Below the pieces are notes generated by a model that saw only the letters and a program-made list of their open reading frames with translations, had not been told where the DNA came from and ran no database searches. A DNA stretch of 64,000 nucleotides. Source: Pirellulaceae bacterium. GTDB lineage: Bacteria; Planctomycetota; Planctomycetia; Pirellulales; Pirellulaceae. Position numbers and translations under genes: made by a program. The DNA is taken from assembly GCA_023382975.1 (NCBI GenBank), contig JAHDXO010000033.1:54336-118335 (forward strand). Reading direction: 5' to 3'. Within the stretch, counting starts at the first letter, position 1. Each line of letters starts with the position of its first letter. This document shows positions 37,807-47,477 of the stretch, in pieces.

Positions 37807-38547
37807 TCAGAACTCGATCTGCTGACGGTCGACGGCGATTTCGGTTCGGGGAAAGATGGCACGCATTTTATCCAGTCCCAGCGGGTCGTCGGCTTCGGCC
37901 GACGGGTCGATATGCACCAGCAATAGACGGCCTGCCTGGGCGGCCTTTGCGACGCGGGCCACCGGCGATGCACAACTGTGGCCCGTCAGCGCGGCAAACT
38001 GTTCGCGACCGTCCGGAAAATAGCACTCGTGGACCAGCACGTCGACGCCCCGGATCCACTGTACGTAGTCAGCCTGCGGATCGGCGGTGGTGTCGGTCAC
38101 GTACGCCATCGAGCGATCGGGCCAGTCGATGCGGTATCCGACCGAACCGCCGGGATGACTCAGCGGGAACCAGCTCAATCGCCCGCCGCCGCCCACGGGA
38201 ACGGCCCCGGTCAGCGGCTGCCACACAATCGGCGGAAATGCGGGAAACACCGGCTCGGCGAACAAATGCGTGGCGATCGCGTCCAGCTTGTGCGCCTCGC
38301 CATGAACCCGAACGGCGACGCGATCGCGGCCGTCGAGCACCGAGAACAGATACGTCAGTCCGATGATGTGATCCAGGTGCGAATGTGTCAGAAAGATGTC
38401 CAGCGAGTCAGTCGTCAAGAACTCGCGGACGCGGTACATGGCCGTCCCGGCATCCAGCACCACACCGATCTCCGGCAGCATCAGACATGCCGTCTGGCGA
38501 CGGTCGTTGGGATGGTAACCCGTCGTTCCCAGCAATCGCAACTGCAT
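37807..38547 (-). CDS. MBL-fold metallo-hydrolase (RNase Z-like)
   Basis: Protein of 245 aa with the metallo-beta-lactamase motif HSHLDH (55-60), a second ligand His in WFPLSHPGGSVGYRI, an Asp in YVTDTTADP, and a distal His in LLLVHIDPSAEADD. The layout follows the RNase Z/phosphodiesterase branch rather than glyoxalase II. The substrate is unknown and may be a phosphodiester. The start at 38547 (MQLRLLGTTGYHP) matches the beginning of the fold. It lies 69 bp from the PQQ-propeller gene, on the same strand. Confidence 0.85.
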   Translation of the reverse strand: MQLRLLGTTGYHPNDRRQTACLMLPEIGVVLDAGTAMYRVREFLTTDSLDIFLTHSHLDHIIGLTYLFSVLDGRDRVAVRVHGEAHKLDAIATHLFAEPVFPAFPPIVWQPLTGAVPVGGGGRLSWFPLSHPGGSVGYRIDWPDRSMAYVTDTTADPQADYVQWIRGVDVLVHECYFPDGREQFAALTGHSCASPVARVAKAAQAGRLLLVHIDPSAEADDPLGLDKMRAIFPRTEIAVDRQQIEF

Positions 38548-38583
38548 CGGCGGACCGCTCCTTGATTGTGGTCTGGCCAAGAC

Positions 38584-40140
38584 TTAGCGCTGCCCCCCGG
38601 GGGCCAACGGCCAGTCGTCGGTGCGGAACAGCGATGCAGGCAATCCGGCGCCATTGACCAGGTTCCCGACCGGATTCGGCGCCCACGAGTACCGGACGGC
38701 GACCGGCTTGGCGACTTGGGTGCTGGAGACGACCACCGTCTGGCCGTCGATTCTGGCATCCGCCCACACGAATTGCTGATCCGCGCCGGCGACCGCAAAG
38801 CCCCGCAAGTCGTCGCCCCGCGCGCCCAGTCCCTCGCAGGCATAGTCGAAGGCCAGCACGATCGAGCCGTCGCGCGATTCGGCGGACTTGAACAGCGGAC
38901 CGCTGGGACAGATGTCGCGCCCGTAGAACTTGGCCAACGCCCACCGGGCCAGTCGATCGCCGACCGCTTGCTTGTTGCGGGGGTGGATATCGTTGGCTTC
39001 ACCCACGTCGATCGCGACGGCCATCCCCGTGTCCGGGACCGCCAACGTCTTGAGCATCTGCTCCTGCACAACGACCCAGCCACTGGTCTCGGCGGGCTCG
39101 GTCTGCGGCTGCATGAAGTTCGGCAACTGGACCCAGAGAAACGGAAAGTCGGCCTGCCAACGGCTCCGCCAATCGGCGATCAGCGTCGCCAGTTGCAGGC
39201 CGTACAATTCCGGATACGCACTGTTGGCGTTGCGTTCGCCTTGATACCAGATCGCGCCGCGGATCGAGTAGGGGATCAACGGGTGGATCATCCCGTTAAA
39301 CAGATTCGCGGGCCGGTTCTGATCCTGGCGAGGATCGGTCGGCGCCGTGGGGCGGCGTGGGGGCTTGGCGCCGGATTGGCGAGCGGCCTGTGCGGCGGCT
39401 TGCCACTTGGTTTGCTGAGCTTCAAAAGCCGTCTGCGCCGCAACGGGATCGTATTGGGCGATCTTCTGCTCCCACGCCTCACGCACCGGCGCCAGTTGGT
39501 CGATCCCGGCCTGGGCCGTCTGCGAGGTCCAGGCTTCGACCGCTGTACCACCCCACGACGAGTTGATCAGGCCGACGGGGATCTTCAGATCGCGGTGCAG
39601 GCGGCGGCCAAAGAAGTACGCCGTTGCCGAAAAACCGCCGACCGTGTCGGGACTGCAAACGACCCAACTGCCTTGGCAGTCATCGGCCGGCTCGGTGGAC
39701 GCTCGGCGGGCGGTTGTGAACATGCGGATCATCGGCAGATCCGCCGCGGCCTGCTCCTGCTCGAAATCCTGTGCCCGGTTGACGGTCATCGCCATGTTCG
39801 ACTGGCCGGAACACAGCCAGACATCGCCGAACAAAACGCCCTGGATCGCGATCGTGTTCTCGCCCGCCACGGTCAGCACGTGCGGCCCGCCCGGCGGCAT
39901 GGCAGCCAGTTCCACCTGCCACCGGCCCGCATCCGAAGCTTTCGCCGTCGACGTTTGATCGCCGATCGACACCGTAACCGCCTCGCCCGCCTTGGCCCAG
40001 CCCCAAACCGGCACCGGCGCCCCGTGCTGCAGGACCATCTGGTGGGAAAACACGGCCGGCAACTTCACCTCGGCCACGGCCGAAGCCAACGGCAGGACAA
40101 GAACAGCCAACCAACCCAACACGCGACTTGCTACGTTCAT
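38584..40140 (-). CDS. Secreted sialate O-acetylesterase-family protein
   Basis: Protein of 518 aa with a signal peptide (MNVASRVLGWLAVLVLPLASAVA). A beta-sandwich start (LPAVFSHQMVLQHGAPVPVWGWA) is typical of sialate O-acetylesterases. The SGNH hydrolase core follows, with the nucleophile Ser in WLCSGQSNMAM, the Gly/Asn oxyanion region in GLINSSWGGTAVEAWTS, and the Asp-x-x-His pair probably within DIHPRNKQAVGDRLARWAL. In planctomycetes these enzymes deacetylate extracellular polysaccharides. The start at 40140 is preferred to a longer frame to 40179. Confidence 0.87.
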   Translation of the reverse strand: MNVASRVLGWLAVLVLPLASAVAEVKLPAVFSHQMVLQHGAPVPVWGWAKAGEAVTVSIGDQTSTAKASDAGRWQVELAAMPPGGPHVLTVAGENTIAIQGVLFGDVWLCSGQSNMAMTVNRAQDFEQEQAAADLPMIRMFTTARRASTEPADDCQGSWVVCSPDTVGGFSATAYFFGRRLHRDLKIPVGLINSSWGGTAVEAWTSQTAQAGIDQLAPVREAWEQKIAQYDPVAAQTAFEAQQTKWQAAAQAARQSGAKPPRRPTAPTDPRQDQNRPANLFNGMIHPLIPYSIRGAIWYQGERNANSAYPELYGLQLATLIADWRSRWQADFPFLWVQLPNFMQPQTEPAETSGWVVVQEQMLKTLAVPDTGMAVAIDVGEANDIHPRNKQAVGDRLARWALAKFYGRDICPSGPLFKSAESRDGSIVLAFDYACEGLGARGDDLRGFAVAGADQQFVWADARIDGQTVVVSSTQVAKPVAVRYSWAPNPVGNLVNGAGLPASLFRTDDWPLAPGGQR

Positions 40141-40311
40141 GATCGACGCTCCCAATCTGTCACGAGACCCGACCGGCACAGCGACTATCGTAGTCGAAAC
40201 GTGGGAGCATCAACAGCAGAGAGCCCAAGGAACTTGGACGGTTCGCGAAGGGAGGGACGACCGGCGCACCGGGCCGGTCGCTGTCGGCTTGGGAAGCAGG
40301 TCATGCGCCGG

Positions 40312-41130
40312 TCAGTACGTGCAGTCCAGCGGATCGTCGGCAAACGTGGCGCTCAATTCCTGGTACACCGCTTCGATCATGAGCCCGTCGACCGTGTCCC
40401 GCTGCTGAGCGGCTGCGGCAAGCAGCGCGAGTTCGGCCAATTGCCCGACCCACCGCGGCGTTCCGTCGGTCAACTCGTGCAAGCGGAACGAGGCGGAATC
40501 CTCGAATACCGGACGGTCGCAGCCAACCCTCGCCAGGCTCGTCTCCAGGTACGTGCGGATATCGTCGGGACTCCACGATTCCAGCCGGATGCGCAATTGG
40601 GACAGTTGCAGCAAATCGCCCCCAAGCCGGGCCATACGCGACGATTCGATAGCCAAGATCGTCGTCAGACCGTGTGTATGCGTCTTCAACAGCCGCAGGA
40701 TTTGGGTCAACACCTCGTGCGCGGCTTGGTCCGCGTCGTCCAAGAGCAGAACCGCTGTCCGCCCAGTTAACGCAAGTTCCCGCAGTCGGTCCGAGACGCG
40801 GCGGCCCAATGTGAACGGCTCCTCCGCCGCTCGCGGATTGCAGCCCAAGCCGGCAGCCAGCGTCCACAGAAAGGAACGCTCGTCCACACCCAGCAAATTC
40901 ATCTGACAGACGACATGCCCCTGTTGCCGCGAGCCGAGCGCAAACACTTCGAGCACCGTCGAGCGGCCGACCCCATCGTGGCCTGACAGAATCCCCAACG
41001 AGTGCCCCGATTCCACCAGGAACCCGAGGCGCGCAAGCGCCTCGTCATGCGTCGGACTGGCAAAGAAAAACCGGATTCGGTCCTGTGCCCTGAATGGCGA
41101 TTCGCTCATTCCCCAGTACGATAGCTGCAT
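40312..41130 (-). CDS. ExeA/GspA-like AAA ATPase with altered Walker A
   Basis: Protein of 272 aa starting MQLSYWGMSESPF, the hallmark N-terminus of the ExeA-like ATPase group. The P-loop reads GHDGVGRST (50-58), with Arg in place of the invariant Lys. Walker B is AVLLLDDAD (126-134) and a sensor region (LTTILAIESS) follows. Relatives assist type II secretion or act with transposase-like partners. The Lys to Arg change predicts weak or no ATP hydrolysis, so it may act structurally or as a nucleotide sensor. The frame is open to 41481, but that extension overlaps the divergent rsmE gene and lacks family content. Confidence 0.8.
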   Translation of the reverse strand: MQLSYWGMSESPFRAQDRIRFFFASPTHDEALARLGFLVESGHSLGILSGHDGVGRSTVLEVFALGSRQQGHVVCQMNLLGVDERSFLWTLAAGLGCNPRAAEEPFTLGRRVSDRLRELALTGRTAVLLLDDADQAAHEVLTQILRLLKTHTHGLTTILAIESSRMARLGGDLLQLSQLRIRLESWSPDDIRTYLETSLARVGCDRPVFEDSASFRLHELTDGTPRWVGQLAELALLAAAAQQRDTVDGLMIEAVYQELSATFADDPLDCTY

Positions 41131-41304
41131 ATTCAGGTTCCTTGAGACTGAGACGCTGGGTATCGCGAAGCTGCATTCCAGTCCGTCAAGCGGTGGGGGT
41201 CTCGCCCCATTTCTTTCACGGCTTCGGTACACTTCGATTCCGCAATGTCTTCCTGATCGGTAGAATCCGCAAGGTCGCTTCATCAAAACTCGGCGAGTCC
41301 CCGA

Positions 41305-42027
41305 ATGTGTAGAAGATTCTTTGTCGATCGACCGGTGGTGGGCGAATGTGCTCGTCTGGAGGGCAGCGAGGCCGAGCATTTGATCCGAGTGCTCCGCGCC
41401 AAGGTGGACGACGAGGTCGTGCTGTTCGATGGCAGCGGCGCTGAGTTTCCGGCTCGCGTCGTGACCATCGGTCGGTCGCACGCCGAGTTGCGGGTTCTGG
41501 AGCGAAGCTGGGTTGATCGCGAGTTGAGTCCGCCGCTGGTGCTAGCAGTCGCTTTGCCGAAAGGGGATCGCCAGCGATGGCTGGTCGAAAAGGCCGTCGA
41601 GTTGGGCGTCGCGCAGTTGGTCCCGCTGGTGACGAAGCGAGGCGTGGCGCAACCGGTGGATCGGGCGCTCGATCGCTTGCGCCGCGCGGTGGTCGAAGCA
41701 TCGAAGCAATGCGGGCGAAACCGACTGATGGAAATTTCGAGTCCGCAGACGCTTGCCGAATGCTTCGCGGCGGCACCGTTGGGTTGCCAGCGGTGGCTGG
41801 CCCACCCTTGTGCCTCGGCCCAGCCGCTGCGAGAGCTGTTGCAGCAAGTAACCCACGACCCGCTGCTGGCAGCCGTTGGCCCCGAAGGCGGCTTTACCGA
41901 CGACGAAATCGCTGCCGCTGGCCCGGAATGCCAATTGGTGACACTCGGCCCGAGAATCCTGCGAATCGAAACGGTCGCGCTGGCGGTAGCCTCCGGCGTC
42001 GCGTTGCTGCGTCAGGCCGTCGCATGA
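41305..42027 (+). CDS. rsmE: 16S rRNA (uracil-1498-N3)-methyltransferase
   Basis: Protein of 240 aa. It starts with the short PUA-like domain (RRFFVDRPVV...EAEHLIRVLRAKVDDEVVLFDG) and continues with the SPOUT fold: LVLAVALPKGDRQRWLVEKAVELGVAQLVPL, VEASKQCGRNRLMEI, LLAAVGPEGGFTDDE (the SAM-binding knot) and LGPRILRIETVALAV. It methylates N3 of U1498 in the decoding region of 16S rRNA. The length is normal for the family. It is divergent from the ExeA-like gene and appears to be transcribed alone. Confidence 0.95.
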   Translation: MCRRFFVDRPVVGECARLEGSEAEHLIRVLRAKVDDEVVLFDGSGAEFPARVVTIGRSHAELRVLERSWVDRELSPPLVLAVALPKGDRQRWLVEKAVELGVAQLVPLVTKRGVAQPVDRALDRLRRAVVEASKQCGRNRLMEISSPQTLAECFAAAPLGCQRWLAHPCASAQPLRELLQQVTHDPLLAAVGPEGGFTDDEIAAAGPECQLVTLGPRILRIETVALAVASGVALLRQAVA

Positions 42028-42048
42028 ACCGCACCGTGCCGACGAGGC

Positions 42049-42465
42049 TCACGCAACGTATGGCTCGATCTGCCGCGGGATGATCCAGCACGAATCGTGT
42101 CGGGTCATGCCGATATGCGGGTAGTACGATTCGGCTTTGGGGGCGGCCAACAGGATCAAGGTGGTGCCGCGACCGGCTGCTTCGTGCGTGCGGCGGATCA
42201 GTTCCCGGCCGATGCCTTGGCCTTGGTACGCCTGGTCGACGGCCAAGTCCGATAAGTAGGTACAAAAGCCGAAATCGCTGATCGCGCGAGACACGCCGAC
42301 CAGTTGCAGACCGTCGCGCGCCGCAACCAGGATGTCGGCGTTGGCCAGCATCCGCTCGATAACCGGACGATCTGCCACCGGCCGTCGCTCGGCCAAGGTG
42401 GAACGCTCCAGAATGTCGATAAACTCGTCGGCCGTCAGCCCCGGTTCCAAGTCGTAGGTAATCAT
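42049..42465 (-). CDS. GNAT-family N-acetyltransferase
   Basis: Protein of 138 aa. The acetyl-CoA-binding motif A is clear: LSDLAVDQAYQGQGIGRELIRRTHEAAG, with QGQGIG as the pyrophosphate loop. Motif B follows (TTLILLAAPKAESYYPHIGM). Small stand-alone GNATs acetylate amines, and the substrate cannot be read from the sequence. It converges on rsmE with only 21 bp between the stop codons. Confidence 0.9.
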   Translation of the reverse strand: MITYDLEPGLTADEFIDILERSTLAERRPVADRPVIERMLANADILVAARDGLQLVGVSRAISDFGFCTYLSDLAVDQAYQGQGIGRELIRRTHEAAGRGTTLILLAAPKAESYYPHIGMTRHDSCWIIPRQIEPYVA

Positions 42466-42737
42466 CTCGCGTTGCCCTTGCTCCTGTCGCCCGCACGCCG
42501 CGCGACTCGAAATGCCATTTCACGTTGGGCAGCAGGATAGCAAGCCGCCCACCGATTGAGTAGGGACGGCTTGGCATTCCGGACTGCCATTTGAATCTCG
42601 GCCGGATATACTGTTCGAGTGATGAGCGCGGGCCGCAATTCGGAGCCACGGCCAGCGGACGCGGGCCACAGGGGACCGCGCGCCCCCAAACGCGACTCGA
42701 AGAATTGGATAACGACCAAATCCCGGGAGCAAATCGT

Positions 42738-43796
42738 ATGAACCGCCTTCCTGTCCTCGCGCTTCGGAATTGGGCCATCGGCACGTGTTTCTTGAGCGTT
42801 GCTTGCTGTGCTTCAACGCAGGCTGAAGCCGCCGACCCCCGTGTGACGGAAACCGACACCGAGATTCGCATCGAGACGTCGCAAGTCGAGGCGGCGGTGA
42901 TCAAGCAGGGCTACGTCAGCGGAGTGGGGCGACAATCGTTCCTGGACAAGCGGACCGGGTTCCGCGATCCGGGATTCGGCCTGGACATCGTCGATTGGAT
43001 CATGGAGCCGGGCAGCGACGAAGCGTACCGCGACCAGTTGGATCCGGAACTCGTCTACCGTTTCGGCAACGATTACCACGGCAACATTCCCAAGCGTTCG
43101 ATCGAGGGACCGCAGATCTGCACGCAGGCCAAGCAATTGCAGCCGAAAGTGGTGAGCGGCGACGGGTTCGTGGCCGTGACGCAAAGTTTCCAGTACCAAA
43201 CGGCCGCACCCGACAGGAAGACCGGTTCCACGTGGACTCAATGGCTGGTCTTCCCGGAGGGCAAACGCTACTTCGTTTCGATGGATCGCATCGATGCTGT
43301 GAACGACAGCCCGGCGATGTTCTTGCGCATCGATATGCCCGGACACGTCCGGCACAACCGCGGCGATACGTTCAGCGAAGTCTATCTCAGCTATCTGGGC
43401 GGTGAGAACGGTCTGCGGATCGCCGCCGAGGAGTTCTTCGAGAATTTCGCGCCGGACGAGCGGTTCCTATATCAGCGGGGCAAGCAGCCGACGCCGAAGC
43501 GATTCATCCGTGCCGTGCGATTGCGCGACCCGGCGACGGGTAACGCCGGTCCGTGGCTAGCTGGCATGACGCTCGATCCCGAGGTCACGTGCGAGGCATG
43601 GTGCCACCAGCGAGGCTACATCTGCATGATCCAGGAATTCGGCGGCCGACCGATCAAGGCGGGCGAACATTTCCAGGCCGCGTTCATCGTCGGCTACTTC
43701 GATTCGATCGACGAAATGCATGCGGTCTACGACCAACACCAAGGTGCGACAGGCCTGAAGGTGTCCGAAGACGGTTGGGAGTTGCTGCGTCCATAG
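42738..43796 (+). CDS. Secreted planctomycete protein of unknown function
   Basis: Protein of 352 aa with a signal peptide (MNRLPVLALRNWAIGTCFLSVACCASTQAEA). The mature part is beta-rich, with many aromatic and acidic residues (ETDTEIRIETSQVEAAVIKQGYVSG, FFENFAPDERFLYQRGKQP, GYICMIQEFGGRPIKAGEHF). This pattern is seen in planctomycete proteins annotated only as hypothetical; some relatives resemble galactose-mutarotase-like sandwiches, but I cannot confirm a fold. CGGGAG lies upstream of ATG 42738. The longer frame from 42591 has no support. Confidence 0.75.
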   Translation: MNRLPVLALRNWAIGTCFLSVACCASTQAEAADPRVTETDTEIRIETSQVEAAVIKQGYVSGVGRQSFLDKRTGFRDPGFGLDIVDWIMEPGSDEAYRDQLDPELVYRFGNDYHGNIPKRSIEGPQICTQAKQLQPKVVSGDGFVAVTQSFQYQTAAPDRKTGSTWTQWLVFPEGKRYFVSMDRIDAVNDSPAMFLRIDMPGHVRHNRGDTFSEVYLSYLGGENGLRIAAEEFFENFAPDERFLYQRGKQPTPKRFIRAVRLRDPATGNAGPWLAGMTLDPEVTCEAWCHQRGYICMIQEFGGRPIKAGEHFQAAFIVGYFDSIDEMHAVYDQHQGATGLKVSEDGWELLRP

Positions 43797-43821
43797 CCCC
43801 CCGCCCCCAACGCGGACCAGC

Positions 43822-43887
43822 CTCTCCGAGATCGTCTGGGCGTCTCGGAGAGCCGCCCTCAACGTGGTCCGGTCTCTCCGAGACCGG
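43822..43887. repeat. Paired hairpins downstream of the secreted protein gene
   Basis: Two perfect inverted repeats: CTCTCCGAGA / TCTCGGAGAG (43822-43831 with 43843-43852) and CCGGTCTC / GAGACCGG (43869-43876 with 43880-43887). Both centre on a CTCTCCGAGA-type core, so this is probably a repeat cluster of REP type. Its position between a stop codon and the next gene also fits an mRNA 3' end. No T-run follows. Confidence 0.6.
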
Positions 43888-43972
43888 TGCCGGTCCTAGG
43901 CCGCAAGAGTCTTGACCATTGGATTTGAAGTTCAGTTCATCCCAAAAAAATTCCCGTTTTTCGCAGCCGACC

Positions 43973-46900
43973 ATGTCACGAACATTCCTTGCCCTAATCG
44001 TCACTCTCGCAGTTGTCGGTTGCTCCGGCAGCCAGCCCGTTCCGCCTGCCGCACCGGAGGCGACCGTTGCATCCGCTTCGCCCGATGACTCGCAGGTCAT
44101 GGCCGTCTTGGCCGATTTCAACCGGGGCAACGCCCTGATGGAGCAGTATCGTTACGGCGATGCAGTCGAAGCCTATGAGAAAGTGGTCCAGGCCCGACCG
44201 GACTGGATCGCTGCCCAATTCAATCTGGGCATGGCCTATTTGAACCTGCAGGGTGAACGCGAGGCGAAAGAGAGCCTCGATGTCGCGAGGCAGAAGTTCG
44301 AGCACGTGCTGACACTCGACGCGAATCATGCCGCGGCCTTGTTCTCGCTGGGAATGTACTATCAGTACATGGGCGAGACCGAGCAAGCCGTGGAGTACTT
44401 CCAGCGGGCACACCGTGCGGACCCCGAGGATCTGCACGTTGCCTATAAACTGGCCGAGGTGTTGCTGGCAGTCGAACAAAACGATCAAGGCCTGAAACTT
44501 CTGGAGAACGTGGTCGCGCGGAACCCGGGTTTCGTCTCGGCGATCTATCGGCTAGCGATGCAGTACCGCAGCACGCAGCAGAGTGATCGCGTGATGCCGT
44601 TGCTGGACCGTTTCCGGAGACTGCAAGCTGCCGAACTGTCGGGCGGCAGTTTCGCGGTGCAGACCAGCTACGGCGCGGCGGGAAAGCACTATTTGATTCT
44701 CGGCGCGGACAATCTGCCCCTGGAGCGAAGGCCGGACGACACCCTTCGGCAGCCGGTTTTCTCGCCCGAGGTCCGCCAACTAGGCGTGGAAACTCAGGCG
44801 TGGGACTGGGGCGGCGGCCGGATCGAATTGCCCGGCATCGCCGTCGCCGACATCGATGGCGACGGCGATCTGGATCTTTGCCTGACGGCCGCGGGCCCGG
44901 AGGGCGAAACGTCGCTGTGGATCAACGACGCCAAGGGCAACTTCACCTCGGGTCAGCGGCTCGAATCGCGCGGCGTTTCGCCTTGCTTCGGCGATGTCGA
45001 CAACGACGGCGATGTGGATTTATGGTTGGGCCGTGCGGGTGCGGATGCCCTGCTGCTGAACGATGGCCAGGGGCAGTTCAGTCCCGCCTCCGCGCAAAAT
45101 GTGGCAGGTGCGGACGTGCTGACGCAGTTGGCACGGCTGGTCGATTTGGACAGCGACGGCGATCTCGACCTGCTCGCGTTTCGATCGGCGCGGGGGAGCG
45201 TGCCGGGGAACGAAGATCATCAACCCGCGGCATCCAGCGTGTTCCTCAGCAATCGGGACCAGACTTTTGCAGACCGGGCAGAGACGCTCGGCTTGGAGTT
45301 TGACGACTCGGCCGTGACCGGAATGCTGTACGACGATCTGGACAACGACTACGACATGGATTTGGTCTTGTTCCTGAGCGACGGCACGATCAAAGCTTGG
45401 ATCAACGACCGAGTCGGTGCGTTCCGCATGGTCGACGGTGCCGAGATCGGCTTGGAGGCCAAGCTCGTCATCGCCGCCGCGAGCGGCGATCCGTACAAGC
45501 GCGGCAACCGCGACCTGCTGCTGTTCACGGCGTCCGGAATGACGCTGATGCGGAACGACGGTTATGGGCGGTTCAGCCGCGACGAAGGATTCACGTCTGC
45601 CTGGGGGCGCCTGGGTGGCACCGGTGGCCAATTCGTCGACATCGACAACGACGGCGATTTGGACCTGGTGCTGGGCGACGCGCGGCGCCGCGACGGCACT
45701 CGCGGCCCCGTGTTGCTGCTGAATCAGTGGCCCAAGGCCCAGTTCGTGGACGCCGCGGACGTCGTGCCGGGCCTGCTGCTGACGGCGATCGAAACGGCGG
45801 GCGACGCCAGTTGCGTGGCCGCCGATTTCACGGGCAACGGACGCTGCGATCTGCTGATCTCGGCCTCGGGACGCTCGCCGTTGCTGATCGAGAACGTCAC
45901 ATCCGGCGGCCAGTGGATTCAGTTGGATTTGGCCGGCACGCGTCCCGCCGATCAAATGGCGCGCTCGAACCGTTCGGGAATTGGCGCCCGCGTCGAGGTC
46001 AAGACGGGCGACGTCTTCCAGCAATACTTCGTCGGCGGTGCCTCGGGTCCGGTGGCCATGCCGCCGTTGCGCGTCCACGCTGGGTTGGGCGACTACACCA
46101 AACTCGATTGGTTGCGGGTGATCTGGCCCGACGCGGTGCTGCAAGCCGAATTGGAACTGGCGGCTAACCGGGTCGCGGCGGTCGAGCAATTGAACCGCAA
46201 GACGTCCTCGTGTCCGTACCTGTTCGCATGGACGGGAAGTCGCTTCGAGTTCGTGGCCGATTTCGGCGGAGTCGGCGGGTTGGGATACCTGCTGGAACCG
46301 GGCGTGTACGCAACGCCGGACCAGACCGAGTATCTGCCGCTGCCGGAGCTCCAACCGCTGGACGGCCACTACGTGCTACAGTCGGTCACGCCGCTGGAAG
46401 AGGTGACGTACTTTGACGAAGCCAAGCTGTTGGCGATCGATCACCCGATCGGCACGCGGATTTATCCCAACGAGATGATGGCGATCAACGCCGCGCCGCC
46501 CGCGTTCGAAGTGTTCTGTTTCCGCCGGACGATCGAACCGCGGGCCGCGACCGATCATCGGAGCGTGGACGTCACCGAAGCGGTGCGGCAAGTCGATCGG
46601 CAGTACGCCGGGGCCACCGAGCGCGACGCCCGCTTCCTGGGTCTGGCGGCGAATCACTGGGTCGAATTGGATTTCGGCGATCGCCTGGCGGAACTGGCGG
46701 CGGACGACCGGCCGATTCTCGTGCTGTACGGATGGGTCGAGTACGGGTATTCGTCGTCCAACTACGCCGCGCACCAGGCGGGATTGCGCTGTCAAGCGCC
46801 GACCATCGAAGTGCATCGCGACGGGCAGTGGGTCAATTTGTTCCGCGAGGTCGGGTATCCGGCCGGGGTCCAGCACGTGATGACGCTCGACATGACCGGG

Positions 46901-47476
46901 CACTTGCGGCCCACCGACCAGCGTCTGCGGATCCGCAGCAACATGGATCTTTACTGGGACCGCGTGTACCTGGGCCTGCACGACGCGGCCAGCGACTTGA
47001 GAATCACCGAGGTGGCGCCGAACAGCGCGGACCTGCACTTCCTGGGCTATCCCCGCGAGTACTCGCCCGACGGCCGGCATCCCAATCTGTGCGACTACAA
47101 CAACATCGACCGTACGGCCGCCTGGAAACTGATGTCGGGCCGCTACACTCGGTACGGCGAGGTCGCGGAATTACTCACCGAGGCCGACGACTGTTTCGTC
47201 ATCATGGGGCACGGCGAAGAGATCACGATGCGGTTCGATGCGGACGCATTGGGACCGGTACCCGATGGCTACCGCCGCTCGTTCCTGCTGAAGACGCACA
47301 GCTACTGCAAGGACATGGACCTGCACACGGCCCATCCGGATACCGTCGAGCCGTTGCCATTCCAAGGCATGACCGGATACCCGTACGGCCCCAACGAATC
47401 CTATCCCGACACGGCCAAGACCCGGCAATACCGCGAGAAATTCAACACACGTCAAGTGCTGGGGCCGCTGAATTAA
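43973..47476 (+). CDS. TPR / FG-GAP / ASPIC lipoprotein
   Basis: Protein of 1167 aa beginning with a lipoprotein signal (MSRTFLALIVTLAVVGC, lipobox VVGC). Next are TPR repeats (about residues 40-200: GNALMEQYRYGDAVEAYEKV, AAALFSLGMYYQYMGETEQAVEYFQRA). Then come FG-GAP/VCBS calcium-binding repeats of the form DxDGDxD (DIDGDGDLDL, DVDNDGDVDLW, DLDSDGDLDL, DIDNDGDLDLVLG) and an ASPIC/UnbV-like region (LDWLRVIWPDAVLQAELELAAN). The last 400 residues have beta-sandwich character. Such proteins are surface-exposed and probably bind glycans or partner proteins. It is coupled to the nitrilase gene, with one base between them. Confidence 0.86.
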   Translation: MSRTFLALIVTLAVVGCSGSQPVPPAAPEATVASASPDDSQVMAVLADFNRGNALMEQYRYGDAVEAYEKVVQARPDWIAAQFNLGMAYLNLQGEREAKESLDVARQKFEHVLTLDANHAAALFSLGMYYQYMGETEQAVEYFQRAHRADPEDLHVAYKLAEVLLAVEQNDQGLKLLENVVARNPGFVSAIYRLAMQYRSTQQSDRVMPLLDRFRRLQAAELSGGSFAVQTSYGAAGKHYLILGADNLPLERRPDDTLRQPVFSPEVRQLGVETQAWDWGGGRIELPGIAVADIDGDGDLDLCLTAAGPEGETSLWINDAKGNFTSGQRLESRGVSPCFGDVDNDGDVDLWLGRAGADALLLNDGQGQFSPASAQNVAGADVLTQLARLVDLDSDGDLDLLAFRSARGSVPGNEDHQPAASSVFLSNRDQTFADRAETLGLEFDDSAVTGMLYDDLDNDYDMDLVLFLSDGTIKAWINDRVGAFRMVDGAEIGLEAKLVIAAASGDPYKRGNRDLLLFTASGMTLMRNDGYGRFSRDEGFTSAWGRLGGTGGQFVDIDNDGDLDLVLGDARRRDGTRGPVLLLNQWPKAQFVDAADVVPGLLLTAIETAGDASCVAADFTGNGRCDLLISASGRSPLLIENVTSGGQWIQLDLAGTRPADQMARSNRSGIGARVEVKTGDVFQQYFVGGASGPVAMPPLRVHAGLGDYTKLDWLRVIWPDAVLQAELELAANRVAAVEQLNRKTSSCPYLFAWTGSRFEFVADFGGVGGLGYLLEPGVYATPDQTEYLPLPELQPLDGHYVLQSVTPLEEVTYFDEAKLLAIDHPIGTRIYPNEMMAINAAPPAFEVFCFRRTIEPRAATDHRSVDVTEAVRQVDRQYAGATERDARFLGLAANHWVELDFGDRLAELAADDRPILVLYGWVEYGYSSSNYAAHQAGLRCQAPTIEVHRDGQWVNLFREVGYPAGVQHVMTLDMTGHLRPTDQRLRIRSNMDLYWDRVYLGLHDAASDLRITEVAPNSADLHFLGYPREYSPDGRHPNLCDYNNIDRTAAWKLMSGRYTRYGEVAELLTEADDCFVIMGHGEEITMRFDADALGPVPDGYRRSFLLKTHSYCKDMDLHTAHPDTVEPLPFQGMTGYPYGPNESYPDTAKTRQYREKFNTRQVLGPLN

Positions 47477-47477
47477 C

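Noticed and set aside
40312..41481. Longer form of the ExeA-like ATPase starting at 41481
   Set aside because: The extra 117 residues overlap the divergent rsmE start and lack family likeness. The typical ExeA N-terminus begins at 41130.
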